The notes beneath the pieces are model-generated. The model made no database searches. It saw only the letters and a program-made list of their open reading frames with translations, and was not told the DNA's origin. From Tardiphaga sp. (GTDB lineage Bacteria > Pseudomonadota > Alphaproteobacteria > Rhizobiales > Xanthobacteraceae), in contig JACMOT010000086.1 of NCBI GenBank assembly GCA_014377915.1, forward strand, positions 1-16,007: DNA of 16,007 bases, written 5' to 3'. A program made the position numbers and the translations under genes. Numbering within the stretch: the stretch's first letter is position 1; every line of letters begins with the position of its first letter. Shown in pieces: positions 1-7,301 of this stretch.

Positions 1-547
1 CGGAAAAGCCGAGCTGGACATCGGGGAATAATTGCTGCCGCACCGCCGACCGCACGCCATCGGCGCCAATCAGGGCCAGCGCGGACAGCGGCGCGGCACC
101 GTCGCCGGAGCGGACCACGACGCCGTCGCCCGTGACCGCGAAATCCGTGAACGGACAACCGAGGCGAAGCTCGATGGCGGGGGTTGCCTTGACCTGAGCC
201 AGCAACCCGGCCTGCAGATCGGCGCGGTGCAGCAGCCAATAGGGCGCGTCGGTGCGGCAGTCACCCCTGTCGCGCAGCGGCAGCCGGATCACCTCGCCGC
301 CACGGCGCACGCTCATGATGCTGACCGCGTCCGGCGCGGTGATAGCCGGGGCGAGGCGAGGGCGCAGGCCGAGGTCGGTCAGCACCCGGCTGGCGTTCGG
401 CGACAGCTGCAGGCCCGCGCCGGCTTCCTCCAGCCGCTCGGCCTTCTCCACGACAACCACGCGACAACCACGCGCGGCCAGTGCCAGCGCCGCCGTCAAC
501 CCACCGATGCCGGCGCCGGCAATGACGATGGGGTGCGACGTCGTCAC
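1..547 (-). CDS. FAD-dependent monooxygenase (salicylate hydroxylase-like), N-terminal part
   Basis: About 182 residues are visible; the C-terminus lies beyond the left edge. The chain opens with a Rossmann FAD-binding motif, IVIAGAGIGGLTAALALA, followed about 16 residues later by the acidic VVEKAE that binds the ribose. Next come GAGLQLSPNASRVL, typical of aromatic-ring and UbiH-like hydroxylases, and near residue 160 GADGVRSAVR, the start of the second FAD motif. Family members are flavoproteins that use NAD(P)H and O2 to hydroxylate an aromatic substrate; the substrate cannot be told from this half. The start is GTG at 545-547, just before the Rossmann strand; no strong ribosome-binding site is visible. 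The gene begins 9 bases after the stop of the zinc-finger gene, so the two are very likely co-transcribed. Confidence 0.88.
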   Translation of the reverse strand, partial: MTTSHPIVIAGAGIGGLTAALALAARGCRVVVVEKAERLEEAGAGLQLSPNASRVLTDLGLRPRLAPAITAPDAVSIMSVRRGGEVIRLPLRDRGDCRTDAPYWLLHRADLQAGLLAQVKATPAIELRLGCPFTDFAVTGDGVVVRSGDGAAPLSALALIGADGVRSAVRQQLFPDVQLGFS

Positions 548-556
548 CAAGACCGA

Positions 557-802
557 TCAGGCGACCTGGTCGTGCAACACGCATTCGGGCGGGCGCGCTT
601 CGCCGGGGCCGAGGTCGGTGGCGAGGCGGTACAGCGTCGAGCAATACGGGCAGATGATCTCGTTGTCGTTGCCGAGGTCGAGGAAGACGTGCGGATGGTC
701 GAACGGCGGATTGGCGCCCACGCACATGAACTCCTTCGAGCCGATCTCGATGATCGGAACGCCGGCATCATTGTGAAAGTGTGGAACGACGTGGTCGGAC
801 AT
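557..802 (-). CDS. zinc-finger (zf-CHCC) small protein, NDUFS6-like
   Basis: An 81-aa protein of the zf-CHCC family. The zinc ligands are visible as Cys27, His36 (HPHVFLDLG) and Cys51-x2-Cys54 (CPYC). The same fold forms the NDUFS6 (13 kDa) accessory subunit of mitochondrial and alphaproteobacterial complex I, so a role linked to respiratory complex I is possible but not shown here. I chose the ATG at 802 over an in-frame ATG at 853 because the family begins close to this point, and AAAGG and GAGAAG lie just upstream. The extra 17 residues of the longer version are Arg-rich and look non-coding. It is the first gene of a probable two-gene unit with the FAD monooxygenase. The promoter must lie in 803-1031, shared with the divergent gene at 1032. 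Confidence 0.87.
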   Translation of the reverse strand: MSDHVVPHFHNDAGVPIIEIGSKEFMCVGANPPFDHPHVFLDLGNDNEIICPYCSTLYRLATDLGPGEARPPECVLHDQVA

Positions 803-1031
803 CTTCTCTACCTTTGCTGGCATTGTGCGCCGACAACGCGGCCGGCGGGCCATTCAGTGCGGCGCACCATACCGGCGGCCGATGGAGATTCCTAGGCCGT
901 GATAGCCGCCGCAATGGAGCAAATTCGACACAATCTCGTTGCCTCCGAGAAGCCCTTCTTTCGTCGGGGCTGTTGTGTCGGGAAAATGGCGCACCACCTG
1001 TCCTAAAGGTGCGGCAATAGGGTTTTGAGCG

Positions 1032-2180
1032 ATGTGGCGGCGGATCGACACGGCACTGACGGGCATCGCGGTGTGCGCGACCGTTGGCTTGCTGTTGTGG
1101 CCGCAGGCCCGCGACGCCGGTGCCGTGCTCGCGGCGCAAAATGATCCGGTGGCGCTGGCCAATGCGCAACTTGTCGCCGCGCTCCGCAATGATCCCGCGG
1201 TACTGACCCGCAATATCGACGACGCGCTGGCCGCCAACGACGCCGATCTGGCGAAGAGTTTTGTCGACGTCGCCGCGGCACAGAAAATCGTATTGTCCGA
1301 CGCGGTGTCGAAACGCGTCAGCGATGCCGTCGCCGAGGAAAACTCCGCGTCGCATTTCGCCGGAAAATTCGCCTCCGGTTTCATCACCGGTAATGCCAAC
1401 GATGTCGGCAGCATGTCCGGCACGGTGGCCGGCGATCTGTTCGTGTTCGGCGACATCCGTGATGTGGTGCGCGAGGGCAAGCATCTCGCTTTGGGCGAGG
1501 ATACCGATCACCTGATTCTGGGCCTTGCGGCCGTCGGGCTGGCCGTGACCGCCGCCACCTATGTGACGGTGGGCGGCGTGGCCCCGGTGCGGGCCGGTCT
1601 GACGCTGGTCAAGGACGCGCGCAAGGTTGGTCGGCTTGGCGAGGGCCTGACCGCCTGGGCCGGCCGCTCGGCGCGCAATGTCGTCGATACGCCGCTGCTG
1701 CAAAGCGCGCTGGCGGATGCCTCGCTGCTGCGGCCGGGCAAGACCATCAGCGCGGTGAAGGCCGCGTTCCGCAGCGACAGGGCGGGTGGCCTGGTGCGGC
1801 TGGCGCAGGATGTCGGCCGCGTGGGCGAAAAGGCCGGCGCGCGCGGCGCGCTGGATACGCTGCGCATCGCCCAGGGCCCGAAGGATGTCGCGCGCGTCGC
1901 CAAATTGGCCGAGACGAAAGGCGGCCAGACCCGCGCGATCCTGAAGATGTTCGGCCGTGGTGCGATCCTGCTGGTCGCGGGCGCCTTCAACATGAGCCTG
2001 TGGATGCTGTGGGCGGTGTTGGCGCTGTTCGGCTTCGTCGCGTCCATCAAGGCCACCACCGAGCGCGTCACCTGGTCGTGGCTGCGGCGCTCGAAGGCGC
2101 GAAAGGCGCGCCGCGAATTGCAGCTTCGCCACGAAATCGCCTTGCGGCCCGCACTGGCGGCCAATGCGTTGCACGGATAA
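1032..2180 (+). CDS. conserved membrane protein of unknown function
   Basis: A 382-aa protein I cannot assign to a named family. Three hydrophobic segments are visible: residues about 7-23 (signal anchor), 161-183 and 311-339. Between the first and second lies an Ala-rich helical stretch, then a Gly-rich core (residues 108-150) with GSMSGTVAGDLFVFGDIRDV. Residues 185-305 are basic and amphipathic, and the C-terminus after the last membrane segment is strongly basic (WLRRSKARKARRELQLR). The GDIRD core followed by a hydrophobic hairpin loosely recalls linker or pre-toxin regions of polymorphic toxins, but no toxin domain or partner gene is present, so this is only a resemblance. Amino-acid composition and third-position GC are like those of the neighbours. 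The start is ATG at 1032; the ribosome-binding site is weak. It is 48 bases before the hydrolase gene and may share its transcript. Confidence 0.8.
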   Translation: MWRRIDTALTGIAVCATVGLLLWPQARDAGAVLAAQNDPVALANAQLVAALRNDPAVLTRNIDDALAANDADLAKSFVDVAAAQKIVLSDAVSKRVSDAVAEENSASHFAGKFASGFITGNANDVGSMSGTVAGDLFVFGDIRDVVREGKHLALGEDTDHLILGLAAVGLAVTAATYVTVGGVAPVRAGLTLVKDARKVGRLGEGLTAWAGRSARNVVDTPLLQSALADASLLRPGKTISAVKAAFRSDRAGGLVRLAQDVGRVGEKAGARGALDTLRIAQGPKDVARVAKLAETKGGQTRAILKMFGRGAILLVAGAFNMSLWMLWAVLALFGFVASIKATTERVTWSWLRRSKARKARRELQLRHEIALRPALAANALHG

Positions 2181-2228
2181 ACTGTGCCTCCCGCCGACCA
2201 ACATCTTCCATCATAAACGGAATTCTGG

Positions 2229-2981
2229 ATGCCGAGCTTTCACAACGGCGCTGTTGAAATTGCCTATCTCGATGAGGGCGAGGGCGATCCGATCGTTCTC
2301 GTCCATGGCTTTGCCTCCAGCAAGAACGTCAACTGGGTGTATCCGACCTGGGTCTCCGAGCTGAAGAAGCACGGCAAGCGGGTTGTTGCGCTCGATCATC
2401 GCGGCCATGGCGATTCGACAAAACTCTATGATCCCGAAGATTACCATCTCGGCATGATGGCGGACGACGTCCGTGCGCTGATGGCGCACCTCGACATCGA
2501 ACGCGCCGACATGATGGGCTATTCGATGGGCGCGCGCATCACCGCCCTGATCGCCGAAACCCAGCCGCGACTGCTGCGCAGCGCGATCATCGCCGGGCTT
2601 GGCATCGGCCTGATCAAGGGCGGCGGTCCGGGCGAGAATGTCGCGGTCGCACTGGAGGCTGATTCGCTCGACGACATCACCGATCCGGTCGGCCGCACCT
2701 TTCGCACCTTCGCCGACCAGACCCGCTCCGACCGCCGCGCGCTGGCGGCCTGCATGCGCGGCTCGCGGCGGCTGATGACCGTCGAGGAGGCCGCGCGCAA
2801 CACGGTACCCACCTTGATCGCGGTTGGCACCGCCGACGAGATCGCGGGCTCCGCGCAGGAATTGCAGCAGGTGATTCCCCATTCCGAAGTGCTGGACATT
2901 CCGAACCGCGATCACATGCGGGCGGTCGGCGACAAAGTGTACAAGGAGGGCGTGCTGGCCTTCCTGTCGCGCCGGCCTTGA
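2229..2981 (+). CDS. alpha/beta hydrolase
   Basis: A 250-aa single-domain alpha/beta hydrolase. Visible are HGF at residues 26-28 (oxyanion hole), DHRGHGDS at 56-63, and the nucleophile elbow GYSMG with Ser99. The likely acid is Asp203 (GTADEIAG) and the likely base His229 (NRDHM), giving a complete Ser-Asp-His triad. Length fits the family. It should be a soluble esterase or related hydrolase; there is no signal peptide, and the lid region (about 125-185) gives no clue to the substrate. The ATG at 2229 gives the usual short lead before the first strand. Transcription from its own promoter or read-through from the membrane protein gene 48 bases upstream are both possible. Confidence 0.92.
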   Translation: MPSFHNGAVEIAYLDEGEGDPIVLVHGFASSKNVNWVYPTWVSELKKHGKRVVALDHRGHGDSTKLYDPEDYHLGMMADDVRALMAHLDIERADMMGYSMGARITALIAETQPRLLRSAIIAGLGIGLIKGGGPGENVAVALEADSLDDITDPVGRTFRTFADQTRSDRRALAACMRGSRRLMTVEEAARNTVPTLIAVGTADEIAGSAQELQQVIPHSEVLDIPNRDHMRAVGDKVYKEGVLAFLSRRP

Positions 2982-3200
2982 TCGGGGCTGCATCTTGTAT
3001 TGGACGCGCGACCGCCCACTTCTCAGGCACGCCCCGCGCTAAGGCAGTTTCTCGGTGCGCGGCGAAATATCCGCCGAATCAAGGTCTTGGCCGCTGATGC
3101 TCGGGTAAAGCCGACGTTCTTTACCGCGCAAGGCGTGCCGCGACAGTCCGCCGCGTTGTGCTATACTGCATGACCGAACCGAAGAATTTGCGAGTCCAGC

Positions 3201-4028
3201 ATGGCCGTGTCGAACGTAAATCCACAGAATGCAAAACTGGCGACGCTTGATCCGATCTGGGACCGGATTCGCAGCGAGGCGGAGGACATTGTCAGCCGCG
3301 AGCCGGAACTGGCGTCGTTCGTCTATTCGACCGTGCTCAATCACACCCGGCTCGAAGAGTCGGTGGTGCATCGCGTCGCCGAGCGGCTCGATCATTCGGC
3401 GCTGTCCGGCGACCTGATCCGTCAGACCTTTGAGGAGGCGCTGCGCGACGAGCCGGATCTCGGCAATGCGTTTCGCGCCGATCTGGTCGCCGTGTTCGAC
3501 CGCGATCCCGCCACCACCCGCTTCATCGATCCGCTCTTGTACTTCAAGGGGTTTCACGCGATCCAGAGCCATCGCCTGGCGCACTGGCTGTTGAAGAAGG
3601 GCCGCAAGGACTTTGCCTGGTATCTGCAGAGCCGGGCCTCCGCGGTGTTCCAGACCGATATCAATCCGGCCGCCCAGATCGGCCGCGGCATCTTCCTCGA
3701 TCACGCCACCGGTTTTGTCGTCGGCGAGACAGCGGTCATCGAGGATGATGTTTCGATCCTGCATGGCGTTACGCTGGGTGGTACCGGCAAGGAGAACGAG
3801 GACCGTCACCCGAAAATTCGCCGTGGCGTGCTGATCGGCGCCGGCGCCAAGATTCTCGGCAATATCGAGGTCGGCCATTGCGCGCGCATCGCCGCGGGTT
3901 CGGTCGTCGTCAAGCCGGTGCCGCACAATGTCACCGTGGCCGGTGTGCCCGCCAAGATCGTCGGCGAGGCTGGTTGCGCCGAGCCGTCGCGCACCATGAA
4001 CCAGATGCTCAACGCGACCGGGTTGTGA
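3201..4028 (+). CDS. cysE: serine O-acetyltransferase
   Basis: A 275-aa CysE. It makes O-acetylserine from serine and acetyl-CoA, the first step of cysteine synthesis. The N-terminal helical domain covers about residues 15-140, including RDPATTRFIDPLLYFKGFHA. The C-terminal left-handed beta-helix carries hexapeptide repeats, with DINPAAQIGRG at 153-163, LDHATGFVVGE at 166-176 (catalytic Asp-His pair region, His168), LGGTGK and DRHPKI (His203). These match the active-site residues known from E. coli CysE. The C-terminal tail is somewhat longer than in E. coli and ends MNQMLNATGL, so the usual C-terminal Ile of the cysteine synthase complex is replaced by Gly-Leu. A TATACT box lies at 3162-3167, about 34 bases before the start, but no good -35 is seen. 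Confidence 0.97.
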   Translation: MAVSNVNPQNAKLATLDPIWDRIRSEAEDIVSREPELASFVYSTVLNHTRLEESVVHRVAERLDHSALSGDLIRQTFEEALRDEPDLGNAFRADLVAVFDRDPATTRFIDPLLYFKGFHAIQSHRLAHWLLKKGRKDFAWYLQSRASAVFQTDINPAAQIGRGIFLDHATGFVVGETAVIEDDVSILHGVTLGGTGKENEDRHPKIRRGVLIGAGAKILGNIEVGHCARIAAGSVVVKPVPHNVTVAGVPAKIVGEAGCAEPSRTMNQMLNATGL

Positions 4029-4155
4029 TCGCCGCGCCGTGGCAGCCGTTTGAGCCGGGTCTGTGATTTTTCGATAAACCGCCTAGCGGCGCGCGCCGGC
4101 ACGCTTTAAAGCTTCGCCGTCAGCTCAACCAACATCAATTGCATTGGAGATCCCT

Positions 4156-4374
4156 GTGGACGTTCAGGAAGTCAGAAAGCTCGACGCCTATCTCAAGCGT
4201 ATCTTCGGCAATCAGAAACTCCGCGTCGTGCCGCGGCCGAAGAAGGACGATTCCGCCGAGGTCTATATCGGCGAGGAATTCATCGGCGTGCTGTTCGTCG
4301 ACGACGAGGATGATGATCGCTCGTTCCAGTTCCAGATGGCGATCCTGGAAGAAGATCTCGTCGAGAACGACTGA
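4156..4374 (+). CDS. DUF3126 family protein
   Basis: A 72-aa acidic cytoplasmic protein recognisable as DUF3126, a small alphaproteobacterial family often found directly after cysE. The sequence has a KLDAYLKRIFGN helix, a basic VVPRPKK stretch, then strands with EVYIGEEFIGVLF and a very acidic turn (DDEDDD). The function is unknown. I chose GTG at 4156, because GGAGA at 4146-4150 sits five bases before it and the protein then starts VDVQEVRKLD like its relatives. A TTG at 4144 would add four residues and place the ribosome-binding site inside the gene. It lies 127 bases after cysE with no clear terminator between them, so co-transcription is likely. It ends 18 bases before the convergent gene at 4393. 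Confidence 0.88.
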   Translation: MDVQEVRKLDAYLKRIFGNQKLRVVPRPKKDDSAEVYIGEEFIGVLFVDDEDDDRSFQFQMAILEEDLVEND

Positions 4375-4392
4375 GTTGATCGCTGACCGGGT

Positions 4393-5103
4393 TTACCGCT
4401 TCGGTCCGCTCAACTGCAGGGTCAGCGCATCCATCGCATTCCCGACCTCGCGCCATTGCTCCAGCCAGGCGCGGGGAAAACGGAAGACCAGGTCGGGGCC
4501 GCCGATGCGGCGCTCGCTCAGGCACATGCCGGGCGTGCGGGCGTCGCGGGTGCAGCGCGCCACCAGCGCCGGCGCTTCGCCGAGAAACAGATCTTCCTGG
4601 CTGTAGGGCGAGGCATCGCGGAACGGCCGCGTCGTCAGCCCATCCTGAACCGGCATCAACTGGTCATCATAGCGCGGATACACCGTGCGCAACCGCGCCT
4701 CCGGCGACATCGCCTCATGATGCGCCGTGATCGACAGAAAAATCCGATCGATCGGCTGCTGGGTTTCATCGAAATTCTCGATGCTGACATGCGTCGGCAC
4801 GTCGCTGGCTTCCAGCGAGGGGTAGAGGTAGCTGAGGTCGACGCGTTCCTGCGGCCCGGAATGTTTCTGCACCTTGCGGCGAAACGCATGGGTCGGGACG
4901 TTGAACAGAGTGGCGCCGACGCTGACCGGAATCCGGTCGGGATCGCCCGCCCGGCGGCTCTGCCAGGTCGGCCACAGCAGATAGGCGACAAGGGCCAGGG
5001 CGGTGGCGCCCAGCAGGGCGCCGGTCGCGATCGGAACCAGATGGCTGCGCCGGCTGCGGCGCCATTGCCGCGATCGGGACGTGGTTGGAAAAAGCAGGGA
5101 CAT
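4393..5103 (-). CDS. membrane-anchored protein of unknown function
   Basis: A 236-aa protein with a short, very basic N-terminus (RSRQWRRSRRSH), one membrane helix at about residues 23-43 (VPIATGALLGATALALVAYLLW), and a soluble domain of about 190 residues that should face the periplasm. The soluble part has the look of a mixed alpha/beta domain (SVGATLFNVPTHAFRR, VSIENFDETQQPIDRIFLSI) with two Cys residues (ARCTRDARTPGMC) that could form a disulfide. I do not recognise the family. ATG at 5103 is preferred to GTG at 5109, two codons earlier; neither has a strong ribosome-binding site. It converges on the DUF3126 gene and diverges from the gene at 5324, with a CtrA-type site between them. Confidence 0.78.
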   Translation of the reverse strand: MSLLFPTTSRSRQWRRSRRSHLVPIATGALLGATALALVAYLLWPTWQSRRAGDPDRIPVSVGATLFNVPTHAFRRKVQKHSGPQERVDLSYLYPSLEASDVPTHVSIENFDETQQPIDRIFLSITAHHEAMSPEARLRTVYPRYDDQLMPVQDGLTTRPFRDASPYSQEDLFLGEAPALVARCTRDARTPGMCLSERRIGGPDLVFRFPRAWLEQWREVGNAMDALTLQLSGPKR

Positions 5104-5239
5104 GCGCACGCAACTGATGAACGGGAAGGGCGGCCGGTAGCCGTCGAATCAACCTCGAATATGCCAGCGGGTGGTTAACGGCCCTCTTGGTTTGCGGTGG
5201 TCGATGTGCCGGTCCGTCATGCGCCAGGCGCGGTCGCCA

Positions 5240-5254
5240 TTAACCGTTTATTAA
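5240..5254. promoter_or_regulatory. CtrA-type binding site TTAA-N7-TTAA
   Basis: The 15-mer TTAACCGTTTATTAA is an exact match to TTAA-N7-TTAA, the consensus for the alphaproteobacterial cell-cycle regulator CtrA, including the favoured TTAACC half. It lies in the 220-bp spacer between divergent genes, 69 bases before the ATG at 5324 and about 136 bases from the start at 5103. The match is seen; binding is inferred. Confidence 0.55.
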
Positions 5255-5323
5255 GGATAGGCTGGCGCGGGTCGGCGGGGTTTGCGATGCAGGGCCGGTG
5301 TTCCCCGCAGCGAAAGAGTGCCG

Positions 5324-5653
5324 ATGTCCCCGGACGCGTTGAATTCCCTGTTCCAGATCTGCATCGGCTTCGCGCTCGCGGGCGTGCTGTCCAGCGGCTA
5401 CCAGGCGCTGGCGCAGCGCCCCGCCGGCTTTGGCCTGCTGAAGCAGGGGCCAGGGCCGCAGGCGCTGGCCGCCGTGCCGTTCCTGGTATTCGCCGCGCCG
5501 TTCCTGATCATGCGCAACACGCTGCGGCCCGGCCAGATCGAGCAACACCGCTTTCAGTTCGTGATGATCGCCACCGTGCTCGCCGGTTTCTGGAGCCTGA
5601 TGTCCGGCACGTTCATCGTCATGACCCTGCGGGCCGTGGGCCTGCTGGCCTAA
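5324..5653 (+). CDS. small integral membrane protein (DUF6949-like)
   Basis: A 109-aa hydrophobic protein. Three membrane helices are visible: residues about 7-26 (LFQICIGFALAGVLSSGYQA), 47-63 (ALAAVPFLVFAAPFLIM) and 80-105. A short loop with RPAGFGLLK and another with RNTLRPGQIEQHRFQ connect them. It resembles small membrane proteins of rhizobia that I know as DUF6949; this label is from memory and only moderately sure. No function is known. I chose ATG at 5324 (SPDALNSLF) because AAAGAG precedes it at a suitable distance and the 14 residues of the longer ATG version at 5282 are not hydrophobic or conserved-looking. A CtrA-type site lies upstream. The gamma carbonic anhydrase gene follows after 49 bases. 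Confidence 0.78.
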   Translation: MSPDALNSLFQICIGFALAGVLSSGYQALAQRPAGFGLLKQGPGPQALAAVPFLVFAAPFLIMRNTLRPGQIEQHRFQFVMIATVLAGFWSLMSGTFIVMTLRAVGLLA

Positions 5654-5673
5654 GTCTGGTGATCCATGGCAAG

Positions 5674-5693
5674 GTTCTCCGTATAGGGAGAAC
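5674..5693 (+). promoter_or_regulatory. hairpin pairing the ribosome-binding site of the carbonic anhydrase gene
   Basis: GTTCTCC (5674-5680) and GGAGAAC (5687-5693) are perfect reverse complements with a six-base loop. The right arm is the Shine-Dalgarno sequence (GGGAGAA) of the gene starting at 5703, so in the mRNA the ribosome-binding site would be paired. Two CCATGG palindromes flank the hairpin. Whether it regulates translation or is only a structure is not known. Confidence 0.45.
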
Positions 5694-5702
5694 ACCACCA
5701 CC

Positions 5703-6233
5703 ATGGCGATCTACGAACTCGACGGGCAGGGCCCGGATCTTCCGGCTGACGGAAATTACTTCATTGCCGACAGCGCGCAGCTGATCGGCAAGATCCGGCT
5801 GCTGGCTTCCGCGAGCGTCTGGTTCGGCGCGGTGTTGCGCGGCGACAATGAATGGATCGAAATCGGCGAAGGCTCGAACGTGCAGGACAATTCGACCTGC
5901 CACACCGACAAGGGCTTTCCGCTTGTGATCGGCAAGAACTGCACGATCGGCCACAACGTCATCCTGCACGGCTGTACCATCGAGGATGGCGCGCTGATCG
6001 GCATGGGCTCGATCGTCATGAACGGCGCGCGGATCGGTCGCAACAGCGTGGTCGGCGCCGGTTCGGTGATCACCGAGGGCAAGCAGTTTCCGGAAAATTC
6101 GCTGATCATCGGCGCGCCGGCGCGGGTCATTCGAACCCTCGACGACGCGCAGATCGCCCTGATGAGCGGCGCGGCGCGTTCCTATGCCGTCAATGGCCCA
6201 CGCTTCAAGAACGGGCTGAAGAAGATCGGCTGA
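5703..6233 (+). CDS. gamma carbonic anhydrase family protein
   Basis: A 176-aa left-handed beta-helix protein of the gamma carbonic anhydrase family (YrdA/PaaY type). Hexapeptide repeats run from about residue 20 to 145. The three metal-binding His residues are visible: His67 (STCHTDKG), His84 (IGHN) and His89 (ILHG), with the 84-to-89 spacing known from Methanosarcina Cam. Arg46 and Asp48 (LRGDNEWI) and Gln61-Asp62 are also in their family positions. A C-terminal helix follows. It should be a trimeric zinc or iron enzyme that hydrates CO2, though many bacterial members have weak or unproven activity. The first base of the ATG is ten bases after GGGAGAA, which lies in a hairpin. It probably shares a transcript with the membrane protein gene 49 bases upstream. 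Confidence 0.93.
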   Translation: MAIYELDGQGPDLPADGNYFIADSAQLIGKIRLLASASVWFGAVLRGDNEWIEIGEGSNVQDNSTCHTDKGFPLVIGKNCTIGHNVILHGCTIEDGALIGMGSIVMNGARIGRNSVVGAGSVITEGKQFPENSLIIGAPARVIRTLDDAQIALMSGAARSYAVNGPRFKNGLKKIG

Positions 6234-6239
6234 GGCCGC

Positions 6240-6398
6240 TCAGCCCTCGGCTTCATTGGCTTCGACCTCGCCGGCGACGCGTTCATGGCCGGCGCTCCAC
6301 AGCGAATGTTCGTCGCTGCCATCCTGATACGGATTGGCCTCGGCGGGAATGCCTTCCCGGGCGGCGCGTTGGCCTTCGTCAAACGGATCTTTTGCCAT
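6240..6398 (-). CDS. small Rmf/CrpP-like protein
   Basis: A 52-aa protein. The pattern DEGQRAAREG, ANPY, then LWSAGHERVAG follows the G-x2-A-x3-G / NPY / W-x2-G layout of the ribosome modulation factor (RMF, also called Rmf/CrpP fold) family, followed by an acidic tail (EVEANEAEG). RMF helps to dimerise ribosomes in resting cells, but most short alphaproteobacterial relatives have no tested function, so this is a family-level guess. I chose ATG at 6398 because the pattern starts there; the 28 upstream in-frame residues come from the neighbouring broken gene. It ends six bases from the convergent carbonic anhydrase gene. Confidence 0.7.
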   Translation of the reverse strand: MAKDPFDEGQRAAREGIPAEANPYQDGSDEHSLWSAGHERVAGEVEANEAEG

Positions 6399-6408
6399 GT
6401 CTGTGCTT

Positions 6409-6750
6409 TCAGGCTGGAGGCGCCGCGACGTTGCGGCGGGAGGTTGGCTGGCCGGAGTTCGACGCGCTCTTGCGCAGCGCATCTTTCAGATCGAGTGGTA
6501 CGCCGTGTTTTTCAGCAGGTCGGCGAAAGCCTCGTCGGCCAGTTGCCGCGGCGTACCCATCCTGTCGCGGCCAGCGTATTGGAGTCGAAGCCGATCTGTT
6601 TACGCATGGCGCGGCTTTCGCGGCGCCGTGCGCCAGCGCTGCTTGCGTGAATCATCATAGGTCTTCGGCTGAGGTCGATGCGGCGCCCGCGCCTCGCCGA
6701 GTCGCGTCGGGCAGTTCGATGGGTCCACGAAACGGCTTGTCCCACGACAC
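6409..6750 (-). pseudogene. frameshifted remnant of one or two small genes
   Basis: Protein-like segments lie in order but in changing frames. PKTYDDSRKQRWRTAPRKPR (6609-6668) runs into a stop at 6600-6602. MRKQIGFDSNTLAATG (6559-6606) continues in a second frame. MGTPRQLADEAFADLLK (6510-6560) is in a third, and KHGVPLDLKDALRKSA onward returns to another frame and ends at TGA 6409-6411. Three single-base changes would rejoin them, one at an AAAAA run (6508-6512) and one at a GG pair. Further upstream a short piece, SWDKPFRGPIELPD (about 6706-6747), looks like the start of a small rhizobial protein that breaks off. I do not know the function of either. It could be true decay or sequencing error at short runs. 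Confidence 0.5.
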
Positions 6751-6864
6751 AACCGGGCTTTATTTGCGAAAAACTTTCACTGCATCAAGTGCGGCGTCGC
6801 CAAATCGTTCCAGTCGGGGAACTCGCGGCGTTCCGGCCCGTTGATCGCCGAAGGAAGAATTGCC

Positions 6865-7149
6865 ATGACCCATGCCTCAAAGCCGATCATCTGCGCTGCT
6901 GCCATTGTCCTGCTGTTGTCCTGCAACGCCTTTGCCCAGTCGGGTGACGCCGTGGATGACGTGACTGGCCGTCTCGTCAGCACCACCAGCCCCGGCACCG
7001 CGAATTCAGGCGTCGGCATCGGTATTGCCGGCGGCGTCACCGCCGGCGGAACCTTGTTCTATGACAAGCCGACCACCGGCGATGCCGCGGTGGATGCGCA
7101 GGACCGCGAGGTCGACCGCAAGCTCAACAGCATCTGCAAGGGCTGCTAG
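6865..7149 (+). CDS. small exported protein of unknown function
   Basis: A 94-aa protein with a clear signal peptide: basic start (MTHASKP), hydrophobic core (IICAAAIVLLLSC) and a type I cleavage site after AFA (residue 24). LLSC at 17-20 could be read as a lipobox, but the -2 Leu is poor and the AFA site is better. The mature part is about 70 residues, with a Gly-rich stretch (GVGIGIAGGVTAGG), TLFYDKPTTGD, a charged helix (DAQDREVDRKLN) and a C-terminal Cys-Lys-Gly-Cys. I do not recognise the family. ATG at 6865 has AGGAAG about eight bases upstream; the TTG eight codons earlier would spoil the signal peptide. Confidence 0.75.
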   Translation: MTHASKPIICAAAIVLLLSCNAFAQSGDAVDDVTGRLVSTTSPGTANSGVGIGIAGGVTAGGTLFYDKPTTGDAAVDAQDREVDRKLNSICKGC

Positions 7150-7301
7150 CAGGCGACGCGGGAGCTGGAAAACCTGTCCCGCGGCATCCAGTCGCGATTT
7201 GTTGAGCGGCGACACGGCATGGCTGGTGGCTATTTGCCGCGACCATATTAATTGTGGAGCGTGGTTCGGGATGGGCGCGTCTGATTGACGGAGAGTGGTT
7301 G

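Noticed and set aside
768..2204. 478-aa minus-strand open frame
   Set aside because: It is antisense to the membrane protein at 1032-2180 and to the zinc-finger leader. It is rich in Arg, Gln, His and Ala in the way of shadow frames and has no recognisable motif.
2982..3200. possible riboswitch upstream of cysE
   Set aside because: I looked for known SAM-type or other conserved elements in the 219-base leader and saw none.
3039..3926. 295-aa minus-strand open frame
   Set aside because: It is the shadow of cysE, which has full family motifs on the plus strand.
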